A stretch of DNA of 24,623 nt from an uncultured Prevotella sp. (lineage in GTDB: Bacteria; Bacteroidota; Bacteroidia; Bacteroidales; Bacteroidaceae), in contig USAI01000030.1 in NCBI GenBank assembly GCA_900552675.1, positions 1 to 24,623 of the forward strand, read 5' to 3'. Below are positions 14,107 to 22,180 of this stretch, piece after piece. How positions within the stretch are numbered: the stretch's first letter is position 1; each line of letters opens with the position of its first letter. Below the pieces are notes generated by a model. That model searched no databases. It saw nothing but the letters and a program-made list of their open reading frames with translations, and was not told where the DNA came from. Both the position numbers and the translations under genes were made by a program.

Positions 14107-15270
14107 ATGAATAATGAATTATTAGCCCCTTACGACAACATTCGGCCTTTTGAGCCCGAAGAGTTGCCCGCCGTGTACGACCGCCTCTTGGCCGACCCAC
14201 AGTTTAAAGCTGTGATAGGCTATGTGTTTCCTGGTGTGCCCTTCGAGGCACTGGCAGCCAAGATGAAGGCGTGTGCCACCAATCTCGACTTTCAAAAGGC
14301 GTTCTGCTACGGCTTCTTGCAGCAGCTGTTGGCAAAGGCCAGCTTGGGTTACGATATCGACGTGTCGGCTATCGACACCACAGGGCGCTATACCTTCGTA
14401 AGCAACCACCGCGACATTGTGCTCGACTCGGCGCTGCTCTCGGTGTTGCTTATTGATGCGGGTTTCACCACCACTTGCGAGATAGCTATTGGCGACAACT
14501 TGTTGTCATTGCCTTGGGTGAAAGACTTGGTGCGTGTGAACAAATCGTTCATTGTTGAGCGCGCGCTCACCATGCGTCAGATGCTGCTCTCAAGTAAGCG
14601 TATGTCTGATTATATGCACCTCGTCATTGCGCAAAAGCATGATAACGTGTGGATAGCACAGCGCGAAGGACGTGCCAAAGACTCGAATGACCGCACGCAA
14701 GAGGCTATCATCAAGATGATGGCAATGGGGGGCGAAGGCTCTGAGCGCGAACGCATTAAACAGTTGCACCTGGTGCCACTGGCCATCAGCTACGAGTTTG
14801 ATCCCTGCGACTTCTTGAAGGCGGCCGAGTTTCAGCTGAAGCGCGATGTGGAGGGCTGGAAGAAGAGTGCCCACGACGATGTGGTGAGTATGCAAACGGG
14901 CATCATGGGCTATAAGGGGCATATTCATTATCATGCCGCACCGTGCATCGATGCATGGATTGATAGTCTGCCTGAGGATATGCCGAAGGCCGACTTCTTT
15001 AAGGTCGTGGCTACACACATGGACGAAGAGATATTTAAGGGCTACCGCCTGTATGCGTCAAACTATGTGGCACTCGACTTGCTGGAGGGCACACAAACGT
15101 ATGCAAAGCATTATACCGATGCCGAACGTCAACAGTTTGAGGCTTATCTTGAGGGACAGTTGGCTAAGATTGACATCCCGAACAAAGATGTGCCCTTCTT
15201 GCGTGAGCGTATGCTCACCATGTATGCTAACCCTGCTCGCAACCACATGGCTGTGGTGGGCAAGGCGTAA
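14107..15270 (+). CDS. PlsC-like 1-acyl-glycerophosphate acyltransferase family protein
   Basis: A 387-residue protein with acyltransferase blocks: FVSNHRDIVLDSAL (97-110) corresponds to the catalytic NHxxxxD block, and VWIAQREGRAKDSND (181-195) to the phosphate-binding EGxR block. Members of this superfamily move acyl chains to glycerophosphate or lysophospholipid at the membrane; the acceptor here is not known. The spacing is odd: His101 and Asp107 are five residues apart rather than four, with another Asp at 103. There is no obvious transmembrane helix. The stop TAA abuts an ATG of the following lipoprotein gene (TAATG), suggesting coupling. Confidence 0.8.
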   Translation: MNNELLAPYDNIRPFEPEELPAVYDRLLADPQFKAVIGYVFPGVPFEALAAKMKACATNLDFQKAFCYGFLQQLLAKASLGYDIDVSAIDTTGRYTFVSNHRDIVLDSALLSVLLIDAGFTTTCEIAIGDNLLSLPWVKDLVRVNKSFIVERALTMRQMLLSSKRMSDYMHLVIAQKHDNVWIAQREGRAKDSNDRTQEAIIKMMAMGGEGSERERIKQLHLVPLAISYEFDPCDFLKAAEFQLKRDVEGWKKSAHDDVVSMQTGIMGYKGHIHYHAAPCIDAWIDSLPEDMPKADFFKVVATHMDEEIFKGYRLYASNYVALDLLEGTQTYAKHYTDAERQQFEAYLEGQLAKIDIPNKDVPFLRERMLTMYANPARNHMAVVGKA

Positions 15271-15302
15271 TGTTTTATCGCTCGGCAGATATCAGCAGAT
15301 AC

Positions 15303-15989
15303 ATGAAACTGAATAGCAACCTGTTATACGGCTTATACATAGGCGTGGCCATGGCTTTCACAGCTTTGGCCACAGCCTGTGAGCACGACAGTTACGACAC
15401 GGGCGATGGCTCGCTGTCGTATCTGCGCTGCGATATGGCCGATGCACATAGCGATGCCCAATGCCATGTTGATGCTTTCCTTACCGACGAAGGCACACGC
15501 ATCGTTCCGGCTTCTACCGTGGGTGCACGGTGGATGACGACACCCGACTCGGTATATCGTGTGCAGGTGTATTACGACTGCCAAACGTTTGCCGTGAAAC
15601 AACTGTCGCACGTGCTTACCTTGTTGCCAGTTTCGCCTGATAAGGTGAAAACCCCAAAAACCGACCCACTGAACATTGAAAGCAGTTGGCGGTCAACAAA
15701 TAATAAATATATCAACCTGTGTTTGGCTATTAAGGCGGGAACCACTACGGCCGATGAGGCTGGCGTACAATCGGTTACGTTGGTGAGCAACGGCATACAA
15801 CAGCAAGCCGATGGACGCACTACAGCGCGTTTCAAGCTATATCACGACCAGGCGGGTGTGCCACAATATTACACCGTGCGACAATATGCTTCGTTGCCAC
15901 TGGCCGAGGTGGGGGCGGCCGACTCGGTAAGCATCACCGTTAATACCTACGCTGGCCTTCGCACCCTCACACTTAGCACAAAACCTTAA
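15303..15989 (+). CDS. NigD-like lipoprotein
   Basis: A 228-residue lipoprotein precursor: signal peptide MKLNSNLLYGLYIGVAMAFT, then lipobox LATAC with the acylated Cys about 26 residues in. The mature part (CEHDSYDTGDGSLSYL, then AFLTDEGTRIVP, and a C-terminal beta-rich half) resembles NigD-like proteins of Bacteroidota, named after a neighbour of bacteriocin genes but of unknown role. The ATG at 15303 gives a normal signal peptide. An ATG at 15270, overlapping the acyltransferase stop, would add 11 residues. Family assignment is by pattern only. Confidence 0.6.
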   Translation: MKLNSNLLYGLYIGVAMAFTALATACEHDSYDTGDGSLSYLRCDMADAHSDAQCHVDAFLTDEGTRIVPASTVGARWMTTPDSVYRVQVYYDCQTFAVKQLSHVLTLLPVSPDKVKTPKTDPLNIESSWRSTNNKYINLCLAIKAGTTTADEAGVQSVTLVSNGIQQQADGRTTARFKLYHDQAGVPQYYTVRQYASLPLAEVGAADSVSITVNTYAGLRTLTLSTKP

Positions 15990-16105
15990 TCATTACCATA
16001 CACACACATTTTCACACAATCACACAATCATGATTACATTATAATACGTACATTACAATACCTACACTAAATATAACACTAAACCATAACCAATATCACA
16101 CATTT
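15990..16105 (+). other. G-depleted leader before the CotH gene
   Basis: The 116 nt between the lipoprotein stop and the CotH start contain only about two G residues on the + strand and are rich in acacac, aatcac and acatt runs. Such a leader would be almost unstructured as RNA. I see no clear promoter or hairpin, so the CotH gene may be read through from upstream. Confidence 0.5.
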
Positions 16106-18325
16106 ATGAAACGTTTTTGCACATTAATGTGCGCCATGCTCAGCCTTACAAGCGTGTGTGCACAGCGGGCAGACAATTATCCGCCCACTCGTAATGCTTC
16201 GGTGAAGTTTTCCGAAACTAATCTACCCATCGTGTTTATTAATGTTGATGGCAAGATGATACAGCGCGAAGACCGTATCACCGCCAAGATAAAGATTATT
16301 GATAACGGCGAGGGAAAAACTAACTATGCCGACCTCACAGCCCATCCTGACCAAAAGGTCGACTATGAGGGGTACATCAGCATCAAGTATCGTGGTAACT
16401 CGTCGTTCAACTCTTCTGACAAGAAACCCTACGGCTTTAAAACTATTGCGAAACCGCTGGAAGAGGGCGGAAAGAAGGTAAAAGTGAAACTGCTGGGCCT
16501 GGGAAAAGATAACGACTGGGTGCTGCTGGCGCCTTTCTCTGATAAAAGTATGGTGCGCGATGTGCTGACCTTTGAGTTGGGGCGCCCTTACTTCGACTGG
16601 GTGCCCACGTCGCGACACTGCGAGGTGGTGCTCGATGGTAAGTATTATGGCATCTACATACTGACCGAGCGCCCTGGAAAAGGTAAGCAACGCCTAAATC
16701 TGCACGACCCAGGCGAAGATGGTGGCGACCTGACAGGCGACTGGCGTGTAGAAATTGACCGCGCTGATGAGGAGCATTATTATCGCTCAAAGTATCATCC
16801 GTATGGCAAGGATGGACTGTTTAATAACAGTTATAACATCACTTATCAATACGACGACCCCGAGTATGACGACTTTGCCGATCTGCCTGAAGGCACTGAG
16901 AAAGCCATACAAAAGTCGATTGATGATATGGAAGACTGCTTTGCTTCTGACAATTATAAAGACCCCACCACGGGCTATCGCAAGTATATCGACGTAACTT
17001 CGTTCATCGACTATATGCTTAGCACCGAGTTTTCGTATAACATTGATGGTTATCGACTGAGCTCGCACATGTATAAATATAGTGAGACGCGCGCCAAGAA
17101 CGAGGGGCTGGATAGCCGATGGAAGACCACGTTATGGGACTTTAACATTGCTTATGGCAATGCTAATTATAACAACGGTGCCAGCACCAACCTGTGGCAA
17201 TATGATTTTAACAGCCGCGCAGAAGATGCGCAACAGGTGCCCTTCTGGTGGAAACGCTTGCTCGACGACCCCGCTTATCAGGAAGAACTGAAGGCGCGCT
17301 GGGCACAATATCGCCAGGGCGCTTATAGCAATGAAAACATTGAGGCGAAAATCGACTCGATGACGACGCGGCTGACTATCGGTGGCGCCATGGCTCGCAA
17401 TGAAGAGGCATGGGGCATGTTTGGCCGATATGTGTGGCCTAACGCCTATGTAGGCAATAGCTACGACGACGAAGTTACTTATCTGAAGCAGTTTATACGC
17501 AAGCGTCTGCGCTTTATGGATAGACAACTTCTGCCCCAAACCCAGCGCACCGACACGCGCTCGCTTGGTGTAACAACGGGCTTTACTGATGATGTAGTGG
17601 TAGAGGCGTTGCCTGCACAATCGCACATGTCGGGGGCGATAGATATGTCGGGCAACACCTATTATTCGGTGGATGTAAAAACAAATGGTGGTCTGCCTAC
17701 CGATGGCAAGATTGTGAGCCCGTCGGGCGTAGGCTATCAGTTAGCTGGCTATGCTGTTAACAATGCCTTGGTGCTTTCGGCCAATGCCTCTGCCACCCTG
17801 ATGTTTGCTGAACCTGTTACCACAAACGAGCTGTTCGTTCTCTCAACCAGCGCCAACGGTAGCAGCATGCTAAAGGCCGAGCCCGTGTATAGCGATGGCA
17901 GTAGAGACAGTGGCGAGACGTTCGCAGTGCCCGACTGGTCGGTGCGTACCCCTACGGGCGATGAGGCACTGTCGGGTCTCGGACGTATCTATATGCCGAA
18001 CGACGAAATAAGTGCCGATAACCATTTCTGCCTCTTCGAAAACAGCATTATGGTTAAGCCAACGAAGGCGCTGGCAGGCGTATGCATCACCAATACGGGT
18101 AGCGCTCGTGCCACCGTTATGGGCTTTGCTTATGCCGATGTTCAGGCATCGGGTATCAAGGGTGTAACTGATAATAATGCGCTTGATAATGCCAGCCACG
18201 CTCATACCACGCACACCGTGTTGGGTTATTATAACCTTGATGGTGTACGCTTGGCTCAGCCACAGAAGGGCCTAAACATTGTGCATCTTAGCAATGGAAC
18301 GGTGAAGAAAGTGGTGGTGAAATAA
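16106..18325 (+). CDS. Secreted CotH-type protein with T9SS-like sorting tail
   Basis: A 739-residue precursor with signal peptide MKRFCTLMCAMLSLTSVCAQ. The CotH domain covers about residues 40-480: YRGNSS (95-100), KKPYGFKT (106-113), WVLLAPFSDKSMVRD (138-152), LDGKYYGIYILTERPGKGKQ (176-195) and LWDFNIAYGN (343-352). CotH proteins are atypical kinases known from spore coats and secreted carbohydrate-associated proteins; the target here is unknown. A beta-rich C-terminal half ends in YYNLDGVRLAQPQKGLNIV... KKVVVK, the Prevotella form of the type IX secretion sorting domain, so surface exposure or secretion is expected. It follows the NigD-like lipoprotein and precedes the adhesin gene. Confidence 0.85.
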   Translation: MKRFCTLMCAMLSLTSVCAQRADNYPPTRNASVKFSETNLPIVFINVDGKMIQREDRITAKIKIIDNGEGKTNYADLTAHPDQKVDYEGYISIKYRGNSSFNSSDKKPYGFKTIAKPLEEGGKKVKVKLLGLGKDNDWVLLAPFSDKSMVRDVLTFELGRPYFDWVPTSRHCEVVLDGKYYGIYILTERPGKGKQRLNLHDPGEDGGDLTGDWRVEIDRADEEHYYRSKYHPYGKDGLFNNSYNITYQYDDPEYDDFADLPEGTEKAIQKSIDDMEDCFASDNYKDPTTGYRKYIDVTSFIDYMLSTEFSYNIDGYRLSSHMYKYSETRAKNEGLDSRWKTTLWDFNIAYGNANYNNGASTNLWQYDFNSRAEDAQQVPFWWKRLLDDPAYQEELKARWAQYRQGAYSNENIEAKIDSMTTRLTIGGAMARNEEAWGMFGRYVWPNAYVGNSYDDEVTYLKQFIRKRLRFMDRQLLPQTQRTDTRSLGVTTGFTDDVVVEALPAQSHMSGAIDMSGNTYYSVDVKTNGGLPTDGKIVSPSGVGYQLAGYAVNNALVLSANASATLMFAEPVTTNELFVLSTSANGSSMLKAEPVYSDGSRDSGETFAVPDWSVRTPTGDEALSGLGRIYMPNDEISADNHFCLFENSIMVKPTKALAGVCITNTGSARATVMGFAYADVQASGIKGVTDNNALDNASHAHTTHTVLGYYNLDGVRLAQPQKGLNIVHLSNGTVKKVVVK

Positions 18326-18332
18326 TTTGATT

Positions 18333-18381
18333 AACCGTCGCCAAAGGTAGCAGGTTGCTATAGCCTTTGGCGACGGTTTTA
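18333..18381 (+). terminator. Intrinsic terminator after the CotH gene
   Basis: Exact 15-bp arms aaccgtcgccaaagg (18333-18347) and its complement (18364-18378) flank an inner stem tagca-ggt-tgcta. The arm is followed by TTT. It begins 8 nt after the CotH stop, so it is very probably its terminator. Confidence 0.75.
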
Positions 18382-18533
18382 TGTGTATATACTGAAGTTT
18401 CGTATGTCTTCGACATGCTGTTGTTTTGTAAGTTGGATACTCTTGAAACTTGAGTAAAGAGAGTTGTTTTTCATCATATTCTTGACAATAATGTTGTATC
18501 TGTGTTAATTTTTGTTTATTGTTAAGAGTTTCT

Positions 18534-18579
18534 GGGGGGGGGTAAATGTTGCTCTATATTATAAAAATAGATATCTTTG
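18534..18579 (+). promoter_or_regulatory. Promoter of the adhesin gene with adjacent G9 tract
   Basis: TTG (18549-18551), a 20-bp spacer and TATCTTTG (18572-18579) match the Bacteroidetes consensus exactly. A run of nine G residues (18534-18542) lies six bases upstream of the TTG. Transcription from about 18586 would give a leader of about 180 nt that contains both copies of the 73-bp repeat. Confidence 0.7.
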
Positions 18580-18722
18580 CATAAGATAGGCTGCATCTCG
18601 GCAAAACATTCAAGCCAACTTGATGTTTTGCACTCGATTTGCACTATCATTGCATAAGATAGGCTGCATCTCGGCAAAACATTCAAGCCAGCTTGATGTT
18701 TTGCACTCGATTTGCACTGTCA
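18577..18722 (+). repeat. Two tandem copies of a 73-bp element
   Basis: Copies at 18577-18649 and 18650-18722 differ at only two positions by eye. Each contains a strong dyad: gcaaaaca and tcaag on the left pair with cttga and tgttttgc on the right. In the second copy the centre (caagccagcttg) is a better palindrome than in the first (caagccaacttg). A -7-like box ends each unit, TATCATTG at 18645 and TGTCATTG at 18718, in register with TATCTTTG at 18572. The element is related to the 76-bp repeat at 1363-1438. Confidence 0.9.
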
Positions 18723-18766
18723 TTGTAGAAGATAAAGAATAAAAACTTTTTCTAAATAATGTGCTT

Positions 18767-21700
18767 ATGAATAAAAAATTACTCTACACGCTTTTGGGAG
18801 GAGCTTTACTCGTTTCTTCGCCCTTGAGCGCACAGACAATTAACAATCAACACAAAGGCAAGGGCACCCTTGAGAAGGTGCTGAGCAATGTTACTATTAG
18901 TGAGAAGCCCAGTAAAACGCTTCAGATGACCCCAATGGCCTCAGCTGAAAAGATGACGCTGAAGGCAAGCGCTGCCAAGGCTGGTGCACAATCTTTTACG
19001 CCACCAATTGGCACAGTCTTCGGTAGCAAGGACGAGTTTGATCTCTTTACCGTTATTGATGCCAACAACGATGCCGTTGACCAGGGCACCTTCATGAAAG
19101 AAACGTGGACCTATGCAGACAATGCAGTGCAATTGTATACCGATAAGAACAAGGCCGACGACTGGTTTATATCGCCGGCCCTTGCTCTGTATGCTGGTTA
19201 TTCGTATGTTGTCGAGTATACGGTACATCATTCTACGCCTGGCAAACATAAGCTGGCCATTAATTGGGGAGCCGCTCCCGCCGCTGAGTATATGACCGAG
19301 ACAGCGCTGCCCGAAACCGTTGTGCCCGCTGGCTCTGTTCAAGTGTTAAGGGCCACAATATCGCCTAAAGAAAGTGGCTATTATTATATAGGTCTTCATG
19401 CCACCAGTGAGGCGGGCGCCAATAGCCTGTATCTTGACAAATTTATATGCAATTCGGCTGTCAAGTCAATGGCTCCTGCATCTGTTACTATTAGTAGCAT
19501 CACGCCTGACCCTACCGCTAAACTCGAGGCCACGATAAAGTTTGTGGCGCCTACTACTACCGCCAATGGGCAACCTCTTACCAACCTAAAGGGCGTAAAG
19601 ATTAAGCGCGACGGCCAACAGGTAGCCGACTGCACCGATGTGAAACCTGGTGAAGAATATACTTATGTTGATAATACTATGTCCAAAGCGGGTATGTGTT
19701 CTTACTATATAACCGCTTATAACGATGATGGCTCAAGTGCTGAAGCCATTGACCATAAATGGGTGGGCCTTGATATACCCGAAAATGTTGGCACCCGACC
19801 TATCTTGTCAATCCCCTCTGAGGGTAAGGTAAACTTGTCGTGGGATGCCTTTGGCCCTGAAAACGGTGGTGTAATATTCCCCGAAGATATTGTATATAAT
19901 GTATACGACATTATTGCTTCTGATAATCGCATGTATCTTGGCGACTTAAAAGGTAGCGTTAAGGGTGCTACCTCATTCACTTATGACATGGCTACCGAAG
20001 AAGGTCCACAACGACATCTATATCAGGCTTTGGCGGGAACAAACGCTTCGGGCTCTTCAGACGCTATTGTTTCAACACCTGTACTTGTGGGCAAACCGTA
20101 TAGTCTGCCTGTGCGCGAAGATTTTACTGGAGGTAATATCAACTATTTTTGGTCGTATCGTAGTGCAGACAAAGACGGAAATTATAATCCTGCAGTAGGT
20201 GTCTTCATGATAGGTGCCAACGATGGATACCACATGTGTTTCCGTTCTATGATGAACAGTTTTGCGGCCATGACGTCGGGTAAGATAGATATTAAGGGTT
20301 GTGATAATCCCACCCTTACGTTCTGTTTGAAAAGCGAAGCCACAGCGGGCACCTTTATGCCCTATGTGCAAACAATCGATGGCGTACGTGTTTATCTCGA
20401 CGAAATTGCCATGACAGCCACCTCAGAAGGGTGGACTAAATATATCTATGACCTTAACGCCTGTTTGGGTGCCAACTGGATACAGAAACAGAAGTGGGTG
20501 CAGTTTGGCTTCCAGTTTACCGACCTCGGTAGCACTACCGAGCAAAATGTGTATCTTGACGATATAAGCATTGCCGACCAAAAGGCGGTAGACCTGGCGG
20601 TAACGCTGGTGAATGTGCCCGAAACGATTGAGAAAGGACAGAGCAGCACTGCTGCTGTGAGGGTGCGCAACTATGGTAGCCAAGCCGTAGACAGTTATGT
20701 TTTGAAGATAACCATTGGCGATAAGGAGGTGCTGAACGAAACCAAGAACAGCACACTGGGCTCGTTTGGCACTCACACCTATCCGCTTGAAATTAATCCT
20801 TCTATCCTTGAACAGGCCGACAAAGCCACTGTAAAGGTTGAAGTAATAGCCGCTGATGATGCTTTGGCCGACAACAACATGGCCTCTGCCGATGTGCAGT
20901 TTACCTCGCCCGACCTCCTTCCCGCCACCGACCTGGCCGTGACCAAGACTGCCTCGGCCCAAACATTGGCATGGAAGGCGCCCGCCAGTGTGCGCACCTT
21001 TGTTGATAGCTTTGAACAAGAACCCGACTGGGCAACCAGCGGCATAGGCAACTGGACGATGGTAGACGTTGATGGTGGTCTTTGTGGTGGATTGTATAAT
21101 GGTATACCCTATGGTAGTGAAGGCACTGCTTTTGCCTTTACCGTCTTCAATCCTTACAACTATGATGGCTACGATATTACATCAGGTGTTCCCAGTACCA
21201 AGCCCAAGAGTGGTAATAAATCGCTTGCTGCCTTCTATGGCTTAACTGCTGACAAGAATAAGATACAACCATCTGACAATTGGCTCATTAGTCCTGAGTT
21301 GAGCGAACAGAAACAGGAGATAAGCTTCTGGGCAAATAACTTGTATCAGGCTGATAAAAACGGTGAAAGTGTATATTCTGAGTATTTTGACATACTTTAT
21401 TCTACCACCGATACTAATACAGAAAGCTTTGTGCAGATAGGCGATACCTATACACAAGAGAGTGGAACGTGGAGTGAGTATAAGGCACAGTTGCCTGATG
21501 GAGCAAAGTATTTTGCTATTCATCATAAAGCAGGAGCTAAGCAGAACTACTTGTTCATGATAGATGATATAACATACACCATAAAGAACCTGAAGGTGCT
21601 GAAGTATAACATCTACCGCGATGGCACATTGCTTGCCAGCACTACCGCCCCCACCTATGTTGATAATAGCGCTGGCACGGCCGACCACCTATATCAGGTA

Positions 21701-21904
21701 ACCACTGTTTATGAGGGCAACCTCGAGAGCCTGCCTGTAACCGTGAAGGATGGCACCTCAGGCATTGTTACCATCAACGGCCAAGGCACCAACGCCGTTC
21801 AAGGCTTCTATACCATCGATGGCAAGAAGTTGCTGCAGCCTGTCAAGGGCATCAACCTTGTGAAGATGCAAGACGGAAGCGTGAAGAAGATTTTTAAGAA
21901 GTAA
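18767..21904 (+). CDS. Large multi-domain adhesin-like protein with T9SS-like sorting tail
   Basis: A 1045-residue precursor with signal peptide MNKKLLYTLLGGALLVSSPL and SAQ. Three jelly-roll (cleaved-adhesin / choice-of-anchor J) domains are visible at about 85-230 (DDWFISPAL), 445-605 (VYLDDISI) and 743-939 (DNWLISPEL and MIDDITYTI). Fibronectin III-like domains lie at about 235-335 and 340-440, and a CARDB-like domain at 607-712 (VRVRNYGSQAVDSYVL). A third Fn3 seems split by the last jelly-roll. The tail GFYTIDGKKLLQPVKGINLV ending KKIFKK is a type IX sorting domain. The architecture recalls Porphyromonas hemagglutinin/adhesin regions, so a role in surface binding is inferred. The ATG at 18767 places the signal peptide first; an in-frame GTG at 18761 is less likely. 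Confidence 0.8.
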   Translation: MNKKLLYTLLGGALLVSSPLSAQTINNQHKGKGTLEKVLSNVTISEKPSKTLQMTPMASAEKMTLKASAAKAGAQSFTPPIGTVFGSKDEFDLFTVIDANNDAVDQGTFMKETWTYADNAVQLYTDKNKADDWFISPALALYAGYSYVVEYTVHHSTPGKHKLAINWGAAPAAEYMTETALPETVVPAGSVQVLRATISPKESGYYYIGLHATSEAGANSLYLDKFICNSAVKSMAPASVTISSITPDPTAKLEATIKFVAPTTTANGQPLTNLKGVKIKRDGQQVADCTDVKPGEEYTYVDNTMSKAGMCSYYITAYNDDGSSAEAIDHKWVGLDIPENVGTRPILSIPSEGKVNLSWDAFGPENGGVIFPEDIVYNVYDIIASDNRMYLGDLKGSVKGATSFTYDMATEEGPQRHLYQALAGTNASGSSDAIVSTPVLVGKPYSLPVREDFTGGNINYFWSYRSADKDGNYNPAVGVFMIGANDGYHMCFRSMMNSFAAMTSGKIDIKGCDNPTLTFCLKSEATAGTFMPYVQTIDGVRVYLDEIAMTATSEGWTKYIYDLNACLGANWIQKQKWVQFGFQFTDLGSTTEQNVYLDDISIADQKAVDLAVTLVNVPETIEKGQSSTAAVRVRNYGSQAVDSYVLKITIGDKEVLNETKNSTLGSFGTHTYPLEINPSILEQADKATVKVEVIAADDALADNNMASADVQFTSPDLLPATDLAVTKTASAQTLAWKAPASVRTFVDSFEQEPDWATSGIGNWTMVDVDGGLCGGLYNGIPYGSEGTAFAFTVFNPYNYDGYDITSGVPSTKPKSGNKSLAAFYGLTADKNKIQPSDNWLISPELSEQKQEISFWANNLYQADKNGESVYSEYFDILYSTTDTNTESFVQIGDTYTQESGTWSEYKAQLPDGAKYFAIHHKAGAKQNYLFMIDDITYTIKNLKVLKYNIYRDGTLLASTTAPTYVDNSAGTADHLYQVTTVYEGNLESLPVTVKDGTSGIVTINGQGTNAVQGFYTIDGKKLLQPVKGINLVKMQDGSVKKIFKK

Positions 21905-21977
21905 GGAAGCGTGCCGAAACTGTGAAGATGTAAGTGAGGTAAAGCAATAACAAATACCTCAACAACATAGAACAACA

Positions 21978-22045
21978 AAGGGACAACAAAAACAACGTGT
22001 TTCATACAATTGTATAAGAGAGCATTGTTGTTATTGTTGTCCCTT
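21978..22045. terminator. Hairpin between the convergent adhesin and hydrolase genes
   Basis: aagggacaacaaaaacaac (21978-21996) pairs with gttgttattgttgtccctt (22027-22045) with one mismatch. The loop contains the palindrome atacaattgtat. The following sequence is T-rich on the + strand, so it could end the adhesin transcript and act in both directions. Confidence 0.55.
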
Positions 22046-22048
22046 TTC

Positions 22049-22119
22049 TTATTGTTGTTCCTTAGTTGTTCTTTATTTGTTATTGTTGTTCTTTATTTGT
22101 TATTGTTGTTCCTTAGTTG
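22049..22119. repeat. 20-bp T/G-rich tandem repeat
   Basis: Units starting ttattgttgttc followed by ctttatttg or cttagttg recur at 22049, 22080 and 22100, with a truncated copy at 22120. The strand is almost free of A and C apart from fixed positions. It looks like a small variable-number repeat in the spacer. Confidence 0.65.
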
Positions 22120-22180
22120 TTATTGTTGTTCTGGTTCAGATAATATTATTGTGTTTTCAGACTTTCAATCCACTACCTCT

